From assembly GCF_006538365.1 (NCBI RefSeq), contig NZ_BJKN01000003.1:365001-429000 (forward strand): a stretch of DNA of 64,000 nucleotides, in the 5' to 3' direction. The position numbers and the translations under genes are program-made. The DNA comes from Moorella sp. E308F (GTDB lineage Bacteria; Bacillota; DSM-521; Neomoorellales; Neomoorellaceae). Shown piece by piece: positions 49,229 through 57,463 of the stretch; within the stretch, counting starts at the first letter, position 1; the number at the start of each line of letters is the position of its first letter. The notes beneath the pieces were generated by a model. That model was not told the origin of the DNA and searched no databases. It saw only the letters and a list, made by a program, of their open reading frames with translations.

Positions 49229-51274
49229 GTGGCGGCCGATTGTATAAGGGTTGAAGGAAATACGGTAGAAGAGGCCATCCGCAGGGCTGCAAATCTCCTT
49301 AATGTTTTGCCTGAGGAACTGACGGTGGAAATAATCGATGCCGGGAGTAAGGGTTTTTTAGGCATAGGCTGCCGGCCGGCGGTGATATTGGCCCGGCCTG
49401 CCGGGGAAGTAGCAGTAACCGGGCAGGAGAGCAAGCCGCAACCTGATTTGGAGGCTGCCGGAGAAAGCAAGCCGGTTATCGAGACAGGTGACGGCGTGAC
49501 GCCGGCGGGAGAGGAACGTCCCGCTTATGTTTGGGTTGAAGCTGGGCAGGTTCATATCGGCGGGGGGGAACTGCCGGCTACTATTATTCCCGGCGAACAT
49601 TTCGAACTTTATGTTAACGACCGTCCTATAGCCGGCGAGGCAGCCGTACGGGCCGGCGACACCATTACCGTCAAGCCCAGGGAGGAGCTAAAAGATGGCG
49701 AGTGGAAATTGTCGGTAGCCAGCGATGGCCTGATGGCGAAATTAACAATTAAGCCAGGTTATAAACGGACCTGGAAGCTAAAAGACCAATCCCCGGCCAG
49801 CCGCCTGGAATTAAAGGGCGAACCGGTAGATGTAGTCCAGCCGGCCGTTACCCGGGAGGAGATCCTGGCCGAGTTAAACCGCCAGCAGGTTGTTTACGGG
49901 ATTGACGAAGAAGCCATCCAGCAGGCGTGTACAGCGACCAGGGAGATGGAGATAGTCGTTGCCCGGGGCCAGGCGCCCCACCCCCCTGAAGATGCGCGGG
50001 TGGAATATCTTTTTTGTACCAGTGAAACTGCTAGAAGAGAAGTGGGCGAGGAGGAACGGGTGGACTACCGGGAGATGGTGGTCCGGGCCTCGGCGGCAGT
50101 TGGCGACCTCCTGGCCGTCAAGATACCGCCGCGGCCCGGCAAGCCGGGGATGACGGTTACCGGCAAAGCCATTCCTCCACCTGAACCGAAAGATGTCGAA
50201 CTGGTGGCCGGGAAAGGGACGGAGGTTATCGATGGCCGGCGCTGTGTGGCCACGGCCGAGGGTCGTCCCCAGTTAAGCCAGCGGAAGGGGAAGGTAATAA
50301 TTGATATTATCCCGGTCCTGGTACACCGGGGAGATGTGGACCTCGCTTCCGGTAACCTCAAGTTTAAAGGCTGTATCAATATTACCGGCAATGTTACCGA
50401 AACCATGCAGGTGGTTGCCAGCCAGGATGTCGAAATCGGTGGTGATGTTACCCAGGCCACAGTTCGCACGGGGGGATCCATTTTTATTCGCCACAACTGC
50501 ATCGGCTCGCTCTTGATTGCCGGAGGTATGAACAGCATCTACCAGAGCGTAGAGCCAGTCTTAGCCGACCTGGTCGAGCAATTATCCCTTCTCCAGGCAG
50601 CCGCCGGGCAGCTGGAACAAGGCGCCAGGAGGCAGAGGGGACCGGCCTACTCCCTGAACACCGGTTACCTGCTTGGTGTCCTGGTGGAAAATAAGTTTAA
50701 AAAGTTGCCCTCCCTGGCAGCCAGGTTGGAGCAAATCACCAGGAGCGCGGAAGGAGGACCGGAGGAACAGAAATTAATCCAGCTGGGGCGTGAACTGGCC
50801 CAGGCCTTCGGGACGCCGGCTGCCATCCAGGGCCTCGATACGGTAAAACTGGCCCAAATGGCGGCCGCCATCGAGGAGATGGCCGCCTACTGCCGGCAGA
50901 TACCTCGTGAGGGAGGCAATATTACTTTAAGCTATGCCCTCAACAGTAAACTCCAGGCCAGTGGTTGGGTTAAAGTTACCGGCCGCGGCTGTTTTAATAC
51001 CGAGATTGTAACCGGGGGCAAGGTGGAGATCCAGGGCGTTTTTCGGGGCGGCAGCATTTATGCCGGTGATGATGTGTATATCAAAGAAATAGGCTCCAGT
51101 GGCGGGGCCAAAACCCTGGTAAGGGTTGCCGAAGGTAGGGTAATCAAAACCGGCAAGATCTGGCCGAACTGCACCCTGCAAATAGGCAAGCGTATCCGCC
51201 AGATTGATAATGAAGAAAATCAAGTGATGGCCTATTTAAATAGTGAAGGTGATATGATCCTGGGAATATTTTGA
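49229..51274 (+). CDS. FapA family (DUF342) protein with N-terminal Jag-N domain
   Basis: 681 residues. Residues ~1-55 are a Jag-N/SpoIIIJ-associated type domain ('RVEGNTVEEAIRRAANLLNV', 'GSKGFLGIG'); the rest is DUF342/FapA with an extended parallel beta-helix ('KFKGCINITGNVTETMQVVA', 'VTGGKVEIQGVFRGGSIYAG'). The family forms large polymeric-looking cytoplasmic proteins of unclear role, often near flagellar or cell-surface genes. GTG 49229 is 5 bases from AGAGGTGG; GTG 49220 lies within that site. Confidence 0.85.
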   Translation: MAADCIRVEGNTVEEAIRRAANLLNVLPEELTVEIIDAGSKGFLGIGCRPAVILARPAGEVAVTGQESKPQPDLEAAGESKPVIETGDGVTPAGEERPAYVWVEAGQVHIGGGELPATIIPGEHFELYVNDRPIAGEAAVRAGDTITVKPREELKDGEWKLSVASDGLMAKLTIKPGYKRTWKLKDQSPASRLELKGEPVDVVQPAVTREEILAELNRQQVVYGIDEEAIQQACTATREMEIVVARGQAPHPPEDARVEYLFCTSETARREVGEEERVDYREMVVRASAAVGDLLAVKIPPRPGKPGMTVTGKAIPPPEPKDVELVAGKGTEVIDGRRCVATAEGRPQLSQRKGKVIIDIIPVLVHRGDVDLASGNLKFKGCINITGNVTETMQVVASQDVEIGGDVTQATVRTGGSIFIRHNCIGSLLIAGGMNSIYQSVEPVLADLVEQLSLLQAAAGQLEQGARRQRGPAYSLNTGYLLGVLVENKFKKLPSLAARLEQITRSAEGGPEEQKLIQLGRELAQAFGTPAAIQGLDTVKLAQMAAAIEEMAAYCRQIPREGGNITLSYALNSKLQASGWVKVTGRGCFNTEIVTGGKVEIQGVFRGGSIYAGDDVYIKEIGSSGGAKTLVRVAEGRVIKTGKIWPNCTLQIGKRIRQIDNEENQVMAYLNSEGDMILGIF

Positions 51275-51295
51275 TGTAAAAGAAGGTGCGGCTAA

Positions 51296-51976
51296 ATGGC
51301 CGAGAACTGGGAATTTTTACGCCAGGTACCGGTATTTGCAGATCTAAGCCCGGAAGAGTTACAGCATATTGCTTCCCTGGCCCTTTTGCGCCGCTACCGT
51401 AAAAATATGTATATTTTTATGGAAGGCGAGCCCGGCGACGCTATATATTTTGTCAAAAAAGGGGCTATCAAGCTATTCCAGGTGCTGGAGGACGGCCGTG
51501 AAAAGATCCTGCACTTCGTCCGGGAAGGGGAAATCTTTGCCGAAGTCCTTTTATTCGAAGGCGGCCCTTACCCGGCCACGGCCGAGACCCTGGAAGATAC
51601 CGAAGTAGGTATCATTCGTAACGCCGATATGGAAAGGCTTCTCAGCCAGCACGGGGAAATAGCCGTGAAAATCATTAAAGTTATGAGCCGACGCCTGCGC
51701 CGGGCCCAGGAACATATCCGGGACCTGGCTCTTAAAGGAGCTTACGGTCGCCTGGCCAGCACCCTGCTCCAGCTGGCCAGGGATTATGGGACGCCCAGGG
51801 AAGACGGTGTTACCATTGATCTCAATTTGAGCCAGCAGGAACTGGCCAGCCTGATCGGTACTTCCCGGGAGACGGTGGCCCGGATTTTAAGCGACTTTAA
51901 ACGCCTGGGGGCCGTGGGAGTAGAACGCCAGCGAATTACCATCCTGTCGCCCCAAAAGCTGGCCGGCTGGGATTAA
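51296..51976 (+). CDS. Crp/Fnr-family transcriptional regulator
   Basis: 226 residues: cNMP-type sensor domain (~10-120, 'FMEGEPGDAIYFVKKGAIKL'), a dimer helix, and a C-terminal HTH ('LSQQELASLIGTSRETVARI'). There is no Cys at all, so it is not an Fe-S oxygen sensor of FNR type; ligand unknown. Located between fapA and a small ORF; 21 bases after fapA, so possibly cotranscribed. Confidence 0.9.
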   Translation: MAENWEFLRQVPVFADLSPEELQHIASLALLRRYRKNMYIFMEGEPGDAIYFVKKGAIKLFQVLEDGREKILHFVREGEIFAEVLLFEGGPYPATAETLEDTEVGIIRNADMERLLSQHGEIAVKIIKVMSRRLRRAQEHIRDLALKGAYGRLASTLLQLARDYGTPREDGVTIDLNLSQQELASLIGTSRETVARILSDFKRLGAVGVERQRITILSPQKLAGWD

Positions 51977-52037
51977 GCCGCTAATACGGGATTTTATACC
52001 TCCCGCCAGTTAAATAATACTGTTTAATCATTAGCCC

Positions 52038-52065
52038 TTGCGAAAAGAAATACAGGTATTATAAA
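52038..52065 (+). promoter_or_regulatory. Possible promoter before the 42-codon ORF
   Basis: TTGCGA (52038-52043), 16-base spacer, TATAAA (52060-52065). Confidence 0.5.
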
Positions 52066-52104
52066 ATAATAACGAAAGCTAAAGGTTAAGGAGGGTTAAA
52101 CAGA

Positions 52105-52233
52105 ATGGATAGCCGGCAATCACCATCCGGCAGGCCGGAATCCAGCCAGGACTGGGTAGAGCGCCTGCAGTGGCTTGGTATTAAAGTGGAAGAACCACGG
52201 GAAAAGGGCGAGGATCACTCTGCTACCGTGTAA
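52105..52233 (+). CDS. Small hypothetical protein, 42 residues
   Basis: Starts 'MDSRQSPSGRPESSQDWVER' and continues 'LQWLGIKVEEPREKGEDHSA'. It is preceded by AAGGAGGG at 10 bases and a promoter-like pair, and followed by a strong terminator, so it is a self-contained transcription unit. Hydrophilic, no cysteine. I recognise no family; its conservation should decide whether it is real. Confidence 0.55.
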   Translation: MDSRQSPSGRPESSQDWVERLQWLGIKVEEPREKGEDHSATV

Positions 52234-52274
52234 GGGATAATACATTGGCTTTGACCCTGCAGGGATCTCCAAAC

Positions 52275-52318
52275 AAGGGGTAAAAACCTGCGGGGTTTTT
52301 TGTGTCTACCCCTTTTTA
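52275..52318 (+). terminator. Strong intrinsic terminator
   Basis: Outer stem AAGGGGTA/TACCCCTT with an inner AAAACC/GGTTTT hairpin, followed by TTTTT. It separates the 42-codon ORF from the two-component operon. Confidence 0.8.
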
Positions 52319-52405
52319 CTTCCGGTGTGTTATCATAATATCCGGGAGGACCCCCATTCGCCATTTTTAGCAGAACTCTATATACACCAAGGGGGGTATA
52401 CAAAG

Positions 52406-53089
52406 ATGGAAAAGTTGCGCATCCTGGTAGCCGACGATGAAGCGGGCCTGCGCCAGCTGGTGCGCTTGTATTTAGAAAAAGAAGGTATGGTTGTTGCCGA
52501 GGCGGCCACCGGTCGCCAGGCCCTGGAGAAACTCCAGCAGGATAAATACGATCTCCTCATCCTGGACTTGATGATGCCCGACGGCGATGGGTGGAGTGTC
52601 TGCCGGGCAGTACGCCAGAAAATGGACCTGCCCATTATCATGCTTACGGCCCGGGGAGAAGAAATGGATCGTTTATTGGGTTTTGAGCTGGGAGCAGACG
52701 ACTATGTGGTCAAGCCCTTCAGTCCCCGGGAACTGGTGGCCCGGGTGAAGGCTCTGTTGCGTCGGGCCGGGGCCAGCCCGCAGCGGGGAGAGCAGTTGCA
52801 ATTTCCCGGCCTCAGCATTGATATTGCCGGCCGGGAGGTTAAAGTCGAAGGGCGGGTGGTAAACAACCTGACGCCCAAGGAGTTTGACCTTCTCCTTTTC
52901 CTGGCCCGGCACCCGGGCCAGGTCATGAGCCGGGAAAAGATCCTGGAAAAGGTCTGGGGTTATGATTTTTACGGCGACCTACGGACGGTAGATACCCATA
53001 TCAAGAATCTGAGGGAAAAACTGGGCCGGGAGCGCGGGTTTATCACCACAGTCTGGGGTGTCGGTTACAAATTTGAGGTAGGTTCATGA
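52406..53089 (+). CDS. OmpR/PhoB-family response regulator (system 1)
   Basis: 227 residues: receiver with phospho-Asp D54 ('[14 protein letters not shown]'), Lys in '[13 protein letters not shown]', and a winged-helix C-terminal domain ('[20 protein letters not shown]', '[20 protein letters not shown]'). Pairs with the histidine kinase, which overlaps it by 4 bases. ATG 52406 follows AAGGGGGG; ATG 52325 is not needed. Target genes unknown. Confidence 0.93.
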   Translation: MEKLRILVADDEAGLRQLVRLYLEKEGMVVAEAATGRQALEKLQQDKYDLLILDLMMPDGDGWSVCRAVRQKMDLPIIMLTARGEEMDRLLGFELGADDYVVKPFSPRELVARVKALLRRAGASPQRGEQLQFPGLSIDIAGREVKVEGRVVNNLTPKEFDLLLFLARHPGQVMSREKILEKVWGYDFYGDLRTVDTHIKNLREKLGRERGFITTVWGVGYKFEVGS

Positions 53090-54882
53090 TCAGCAAAAGC
53101 ATTACTACCAAGTTGTGGTTGCTCCTGGTTTCCCTGGTGGTGGTCAGCCTCCTGGCCATCGGCTTTTCCCTGCACCAGCTACTGGGTAATTTTTATTACC
53201 GGCAGCAGGTGGAAGATATGCTGGCTACAGGAGAGAAGCTGGCCAAGAGCCTGGCCGGTGCTGATGCCGGCAACCTGTCCGTTCATGCTGATATTCTCAG
53301 TAAGGTAGCCGGCGCCGGGGTGATGATCATTGACCGCAACGGCCTGGTAATTTCCTGCAGCAGTGATGCCGGGACAGGCATGGGTATGGGTATGGGTATG
53401 AGGATGGGCCATGGCTGGAGTCATGGCCTGCACCAGCACGGCGACTGGCCGGCAGCCGGTATGCACCTGGACGGTGACGAAATCCGGCAGGTGCTGGCGG
53501 GGAATACGGTTATCAAGCGGGGTTACCAGGACATCTTTAATACCAGGATGTTAATCGTGGCCGTGCCGATAAAGAACGCCGGGGGTGTTAACGGGGCGGT
53601 TATCCTGTTTGCCCCTGAGGCTTCTCTGAGTGCAGCTATAGGGGCTGTAGACCGCCTGATCCTTTATTCCGGCGTGGGGGCGGTACTGCTAGCCACCTTG
53701 CTGGCCTTTTTTGCCGCCCGTCGGGTAACCAGGTCCTTGAAGCAGATGAGCCTGGCGGCCCGGCAGATGGCCCGAGGCGATTTCAGCGGCCGGGTGCCGG
53801 TAACTTCCGAGGATGAACTGGGCCAGCTGGCCGGGAGCTTTAATTTTCTTGCCGAGGAACTGGCCCGGACCGTAGCCGCCCTGTCCCGGGAAAAGGAAAA
53901 GCTCGACCGGGTGGTCAGGGGTATGACTGACGGCGTCCTGGCCTTTGCACCTGACGGGCGGGTTCTTTTTGCCAATCCCCAGGCGGAAAAGCACCTGGGG
54001 CTGTCCCTGCCACCTGGGTCGACGTTGCCGGCAGAACTGCTGGCACCCTTGCGGGCAGCCGCAGAAGGCGAAGATGCTGCGGGAGAAATCAGGTGGCGGC
54101 AGCAAATCTTTGCCGTCCGGGCCGCGCCCCTGCAGGGGGAGGAGCCGGGTAGACCGGTGGCCGTGGCTATTATCCAGGATATAACCGCCCAAAAACAACT
54201 GGAGCAACTGCGCCGGGAATTCCTGGCCAGCGTCTCCCACGACCTGCGGACGCCCTTAAGCTTTATCCAGGGTTATGCCGAGGCCCTGGCGGACGGCCTG
54301 GCCGCCGGGGAAAAGGAGCGCCAGGAGTATACCAATATTATCCTGACCGAAGCCGGCCGCTTGCGGCGCCTGGTGGATGACCTGTTTGATTTGAATAAAA
54401 TGGCGGCCGGCCAGCTATCCCTGGAAATGGCCGATGTCGATATCGGGGAATTGCTGGCCGGGGTGGCCCGGAAATACCGGCCCTTGCTGGCGGAGCACAA
54501 GCTGGAACTGGCAGTAGAAATACAGCCTTCTTTACCGGGGATCCGGGCCGACGCCGGACGCCTGGAGCAAATCATGGCCAATCTCCTGGACAACGCCCGG
54601 CACCACACGCCGCCGGGGGGCAGGATCAGGATAACAGCCGGACTGGTTGGCAATGAAATTAAGGTCAGCGTGGCTGACACAGGCAGCGGCATTCCTCCGG
54701 AAGATCTACCTTATATCTGGGAACGTTTTTACAAGGTAGACAAGTCCCGTTCCCGCCGGGATGGGGGCAGCGGCCTGGGCCTCGCCATAGTTAAAAGCCT
54801 GGTGGAAGCCCACGGCGGCCGGGTGGAGGTAGAAAGCCAGCTGGGTAAGGGGAGTACCTTCAGTTTCTACCTGCCCTTGTAG
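53086..54882 (+). CDS. Sensor histidine kinase with Met/His-rich extracytoplasmic loop (system 1)
   Basis: 598 residues. Membrane helices ~11-31 and ~186-206 enclose an extracytoplasmic sensor. Residues ~98-121 read '[20 protein letters not shown]', a Met/Gly/His-rich run reminiscent of Cu(I)/Ag(I)-binding loops. Then HAMP (~210-262), PAS (~275-365), HisKA with His385 in '[18 protein letters not shown]', and an HATPase domain ('[17 protein letters not shown]', '[20 protein letters not shown]', '[20 protein letters not shown]'). Metal sensing is inferred. Confidence 0.9.
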   Translation: MISKSITTKLWLLLVSLVVVSLLAIGFSLHQLLGNFYYRQQVEDMLATGEKLAKSLAGADAGNLSVHADILSKVAGAGVMIIDRNGLVISCSSDAGTGMGMGMGMRMGHGWSHGLHQHGDWPAAGMHLDGDEIRQVLAGNTVIKRGYQDIFNTRMLIVAVPIKNAGGVNGAVILFAPEASLSAAIGAVDRLILYSGVGAVLLATLLAFFAARRVTRSLKQMSLAARQMARGDFSGRVPVTSEDELGQLAGSFNFLAEELARTVAALSREKEKLDRVVRGMTDGVLAFAPDGRVLFANPQAEKHLGLSLPPGSTLPAELLAPLRAAAEGEDAAGEIRWRQQIFAVRAAPLQGEEPGRPVAVAIIQDITAQKQLEQLRREFLASVSHDLRTPLSFIQGYAEALADGLAAGEKERQEYTNIILTEAGRLRRLVDDLFDLNKMAAGQLSLEMADVDIGELLAGVARKYRPLLAEHKLELAVEIQPSLPGIRADAGRLEQIMANLLDNARHHTPPGGRIRITAGLVGNEIKVSVADTGSGIPPEDLPYIWERFYKVDKSRSRRDGGSGLGLAIVKSLVEAHGGRVEVESQLGKGSTFSFYLPL

Positions 54883-54891
54883 ATGTGATCT

Positions 54892-54935
54892 ATCTGTGAT
54901 ATTGTCAGGGTGAAATCCATCTGTAAAATTGTCAG
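54892..54935 (+). repeat. Direct repeat ATCTGTrATATTGTCAG-type after the kinase gene
   Basis: ATCTGTGATATTGTCAG (54892-54908) and ATCTGTAAAATTGTCAG (54919-54935), 27-base period, 15 of 17 bases equal. They lie between the kinase of system 1 and the 11-bp TTCAG repeats of system 2. Possible binding site for a response regulator; function unknown. Confidence 0.6.
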
Positions 54936-54973
54936 TATGAATAAGGAGAGGACTACTATTGATTCAACAAATT

Positions 54974-55018
54974 TTCAGTTTACCTTCAGTGCAGTTTCAG
55001 TTGTGGCACGGATAATAT
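54974..55018 (+). promoter_or_regulatory. TTCAG box array and promoter of the second two-component operon
   Basis: TTCAG at 54974, 54985 and 54996: three direct repeats at exactly 11 bp, the spacing of OmpR/PhoB sites. A -10-like TAATAT begins at 55013, 17 bases after the start of the last box, replacing a -35. This is the form of a response-regulator-activated promoter. Confidence 0.75.
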
Positions 55019-55054
55019 AAACAGAAGGATAACTATGAAGGTGGTATATCAGGA

Positions 55055-55738
55055 ATGCAACAATTAAAGGGGATCAAAATATTAGTAGTGGATGATGAAC
55101 CAAATATACTACAATTTTTGGAACTCGGTCTGCAAAATGAAGGATTTGAAGTACAGACCGCCCAGGACGGCGTTACAGCCATTACCCTGCTCAAACAATT
55201 CCAGCCCCATGTCGTTATCCTTGATGTCATGATGCCAGGAATGGACGGTTTTGAGGTGTGCCGGATGCTCAAAAAAATGGAGAATGTGGCGGTGATTATG
55301 CTGACGGCCAGGGATGAAGTAGATGATCGGGTGAAGGGGCTCATGCTCGGGGCCGATGATTACATGGTAAAACCTTTTAGTTTTGAGGAGTTGCTCGCCA
55401 GGATATATGCCAGGGTCCGCAATCAATTTCCCAACTTATTTGGGGAAGTGGTGATCGGGCCGTTTCATATTGATGACCGCCGTAAAGAAATCAAGTTCAA
55501 AGACCGGGTTTTGGAGCTCTCGCCAACGGAATATGAACTCCTCAAATTATTAGTTCTCAATCACGGGTTGGTTTTAAGTAAAAGGATGATTTTGGATAAA
55601 GTTTGGGGTTATGACTTCGGGGGAGAGGAAAATATAGTTGAGGTGTACATACGTTCATTGCGGGATAAATTAAACGACAAAGATCATCAATTAATACGAA
55701 CCATACGCGGATCGGGCTACCGGGTTGATTTATCATGA
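55055..55738 (+). CDS. OmpR/PhoB-family response regulator (system 2)
   Basis: 227 residues: receiver with phospho-Asp D57 ('HVVILDVMMPGMDG'), 'DDYMVKPFSFEELLARIYAR', and winged helix ('LSPTEYELLKLLVLNHGLVL', 'VEVYIRSLRDKLNDKDHQLI'). It overlaps its kinase by 4 bases. The TTCAG array in front suggests autoregulation, and the same array lies before the glycosylation operon downstream. Confidence 0.93.
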   Translation: MQQLKGIKILVVDDEPNILQFLELGLQNEGFEVQTAQDGVTAITLLKQFQPHVVILDVMMPGMDGFEVCRMLKKMENVAVIMLTARDEVDDRVKGLMLGADDYMVKPFSFEELLARIYARVRNQFPNLFGEVVIGPFHIDDRRKEIKFKDRVLELSPTEYELLKLLVLNHGLVLSKRMILDKVWGYDFGGEENIVEVYIRSLRDKLNDKDHQLIRTIRGSGYRVDLS

Positions 55739-57192
55739 ACCGCAAGAAAAGCATTTCCTTGAGCTTGTTTTTTGCTCCCAATTCGCTCCGGGTTCAACTG
55801 CTATCCCGGTCACTGCTGATCCTTGCCGTTTTGCTGGTGCTTATTGGCCTGTTTCAATATGTTTTCATGCGGGAGTTTATTTATAGGAATAAAGCTGCCA
55901 GCCTCCAGAGCCAGATCATGTCAATTCCTCGCTTTGCCTGGGAGCAAGCCGGCCCGGGCCGCCTGGGAAATGGCAATATGCGTCCGCCGCGTATTTTTAT
56001 TCCTGAGACAAAACTAGCGTTTATTGATGCCAGGGGTAATTTTACCGTTTTATCGAGTGGACCTGACGGATCAGATCCCCCGCGGCTGGAAATGGTAGAG
56101 TATTTAGATGTTTTAAAGAAAGGACCGGGGCTGCAATATAAAGTTATTGACGGCGCCGGGGAGGACGAACAATTACTGGTATTACAACCTGTCCCTTCGG
56201 CTCCGGGGGAAATGCTGGGCGTTGTTCAGGTCAGTACTTCAACCGTACCCCTAAAGGAACTACTGTTTCGGCAGCTGCTTATCTTTTTGCTCCTTTCTCT
56301 TATTGCCATGTTCTTCGGTTTGCTCGCTTTTCTGCCGGTGCTCAACAGGACGCTGGTTCCGTTAATCAACATGGTGGATACCGCGGAACAAATCGATGCC
56401 GGGAATTTGGCCAGGCGTTTTCCCACCCGGCAGGGGCAGATGGAAATCGATCGCCTGGCAGAATCCTTTAACGGGATGCTGGAGCGGCTGGAAGCTTCCT
56501 TTAAAGCTGAAAAAGAAACCCAGGAACAGATGCGCCGTTTCATAGCGGATGCCTCTCATGAGCTGCGCACGCCGCTAACCTCGATTCACGGGTTTTTAGA
56601 GGTATTGCTTCGCGGTGCGGCCAATCAACCGGACCAGCTGCAGAAAGCTTTAAAAAGCATGCACAGCGAATCGGCCCGCCTTAACAAACTGGTCCATGAT
56701 CTTCTTCTCCTGGCCAAACTGGACCGCACGCCTCATATGGAGCTTAAGGAAGGCTTACTGGATACCGTGGTCCGGGATATGGAGCCCCAGCTGCGTATTC
56801 TGGCCGGCAACAGGAAGCTGGACTTATGCCTCGAGCCAAACATGAAATGTAAATTTGATACGGATAAAATGAAACAGGTGATTTTGAACCTGTTTCATAA
56901 TGCGGTGCAGCATACGGACCCGGAAAAGGGTCATATCAAGATTTCACTATGCAGCCAAAATGGCGGTGTGCAGTTGTCCGTGCAGGATAACGGGCAAGGG
57001 ATCAGTGATACCCATCTCCCCCACGTCTTTGATCGCTTTTACCGTGTCGATTCTTCGCGGACGCGCAGGCATGGCGGGGCCGGTTTGGGCCTATCGATAG
57101 CCAAATCTATTATCGAGGCTCATGGAGGGACGATAGGCGTTAGTAGCCGCGAGGGGGAGGGGTGCACCTTTTACGTATGGCTTCCCCGCTAA
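55735..57192 (+). CDS. Sensor histidine kinase (system 2)
   Basis: 485 residues: membrane helix ~27-47, extracytoplasmic domain ~48-180, second helix ~181-205, HAMP (~206-260, 'LVPLINMVDTAEQIDAGNLA'), HisKA with His275 in 'FIADASHELRTPLTSIHG', and HATPase ('NLFHNAVQHTDPEKGHI', 'QDNGQGISDTHLPHVFDRFY', 'GGAGLGLSIAKSIIEAHGGT'). A strong terminator follows. Confidence 0.93.
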   Translation: MNRKKSISLSLFFAPNSLRVQLLSRSLLILAVLLVLIGLFQYVFMREFIYRNKAASLQSQIMSIPRFAWEQAGPGRLGNGNMRPPRIFIPETKLAFIDARGNFTVLSSGPDGSDPPRLEMVEYLDVLKKGPGLQYKVIDGAGEDEQLLVLQPVPSAPGEMLGVVQVSTSTVPLKELLFRQLLIFLLLSLIAMFFGLLAFLPVLNRTLVPLINMVDTAEQIDAGNLARRFPTRQGQMEIDRLAESFNGMLERLEASFKAEKETQEQMRRFIADASHELRTPLTSIHGFLEVLLRGAANQPDQLQKALKSMHSESARLNKLVHDLLLLAKLDRTPHMELKEGLLDTVVRDMEPQLRILAGNRKLDLCLEPNMKCKFDTDKMKQVILNLFHNAVQHTDPEKGHIKISLCSQNGGVQLSVQDNGQGISDTHLPHVFDRFYRVDSSRTRRHGGAGLGLSIAKSIIEAHGGTIGVSSREGEGCTFYVWLPR

Positions 57193-57236
57193 CCTGGGCA
57201 TTCATTCTTAAAAATCGTGCCGGTCCGAGCTCTACG

Positions 57237-57279
57237 ACGGCATTCATACACAGCTTAGCTGTGGGTGAATGCCGTTTTT
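57237..57279 (+). terminator. Intrinsic terminator after the second kinase gene
   Basis: ACGGCATTCA/TGAATGCCGT outer stem with an inner CACAGC/GCTGTG hairpin, followed by TTTTT. Confidence 0.85.
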
Positions 57280-57309
57280 GCTGCAGGCCCAACTAGTCGG
57301 TGCGAGTTT

Positions 57310-57365
57310 TTCAGTATATATTCAGCCATTACTCAATCAAAATTCAGTTGCCATTAAGGGACAAT
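57310..57365 (+). promoter_or_regulatory. TTCAG box array and promoter of the glycosylation operon
   Basis: TTCAG at 57310, 57321 and 57343, with the degenerate CTCAA at 57332 in register, so four boxes at exactly 11 bp. A -10-like GACAAT begins at 57360, again 17 bases after the start of the last box, as in the array at 54974. Confidence 0.75.
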
Positions 57366-57463
57366 TAAGCTTAAGGGGGTATTATTGTAATAAAGTGAAA
57401 AGGCCCGGAATTACCGGTGGATGTTCATAATGACAATGAAACATGAGGAATGAAAGGGGAAAC

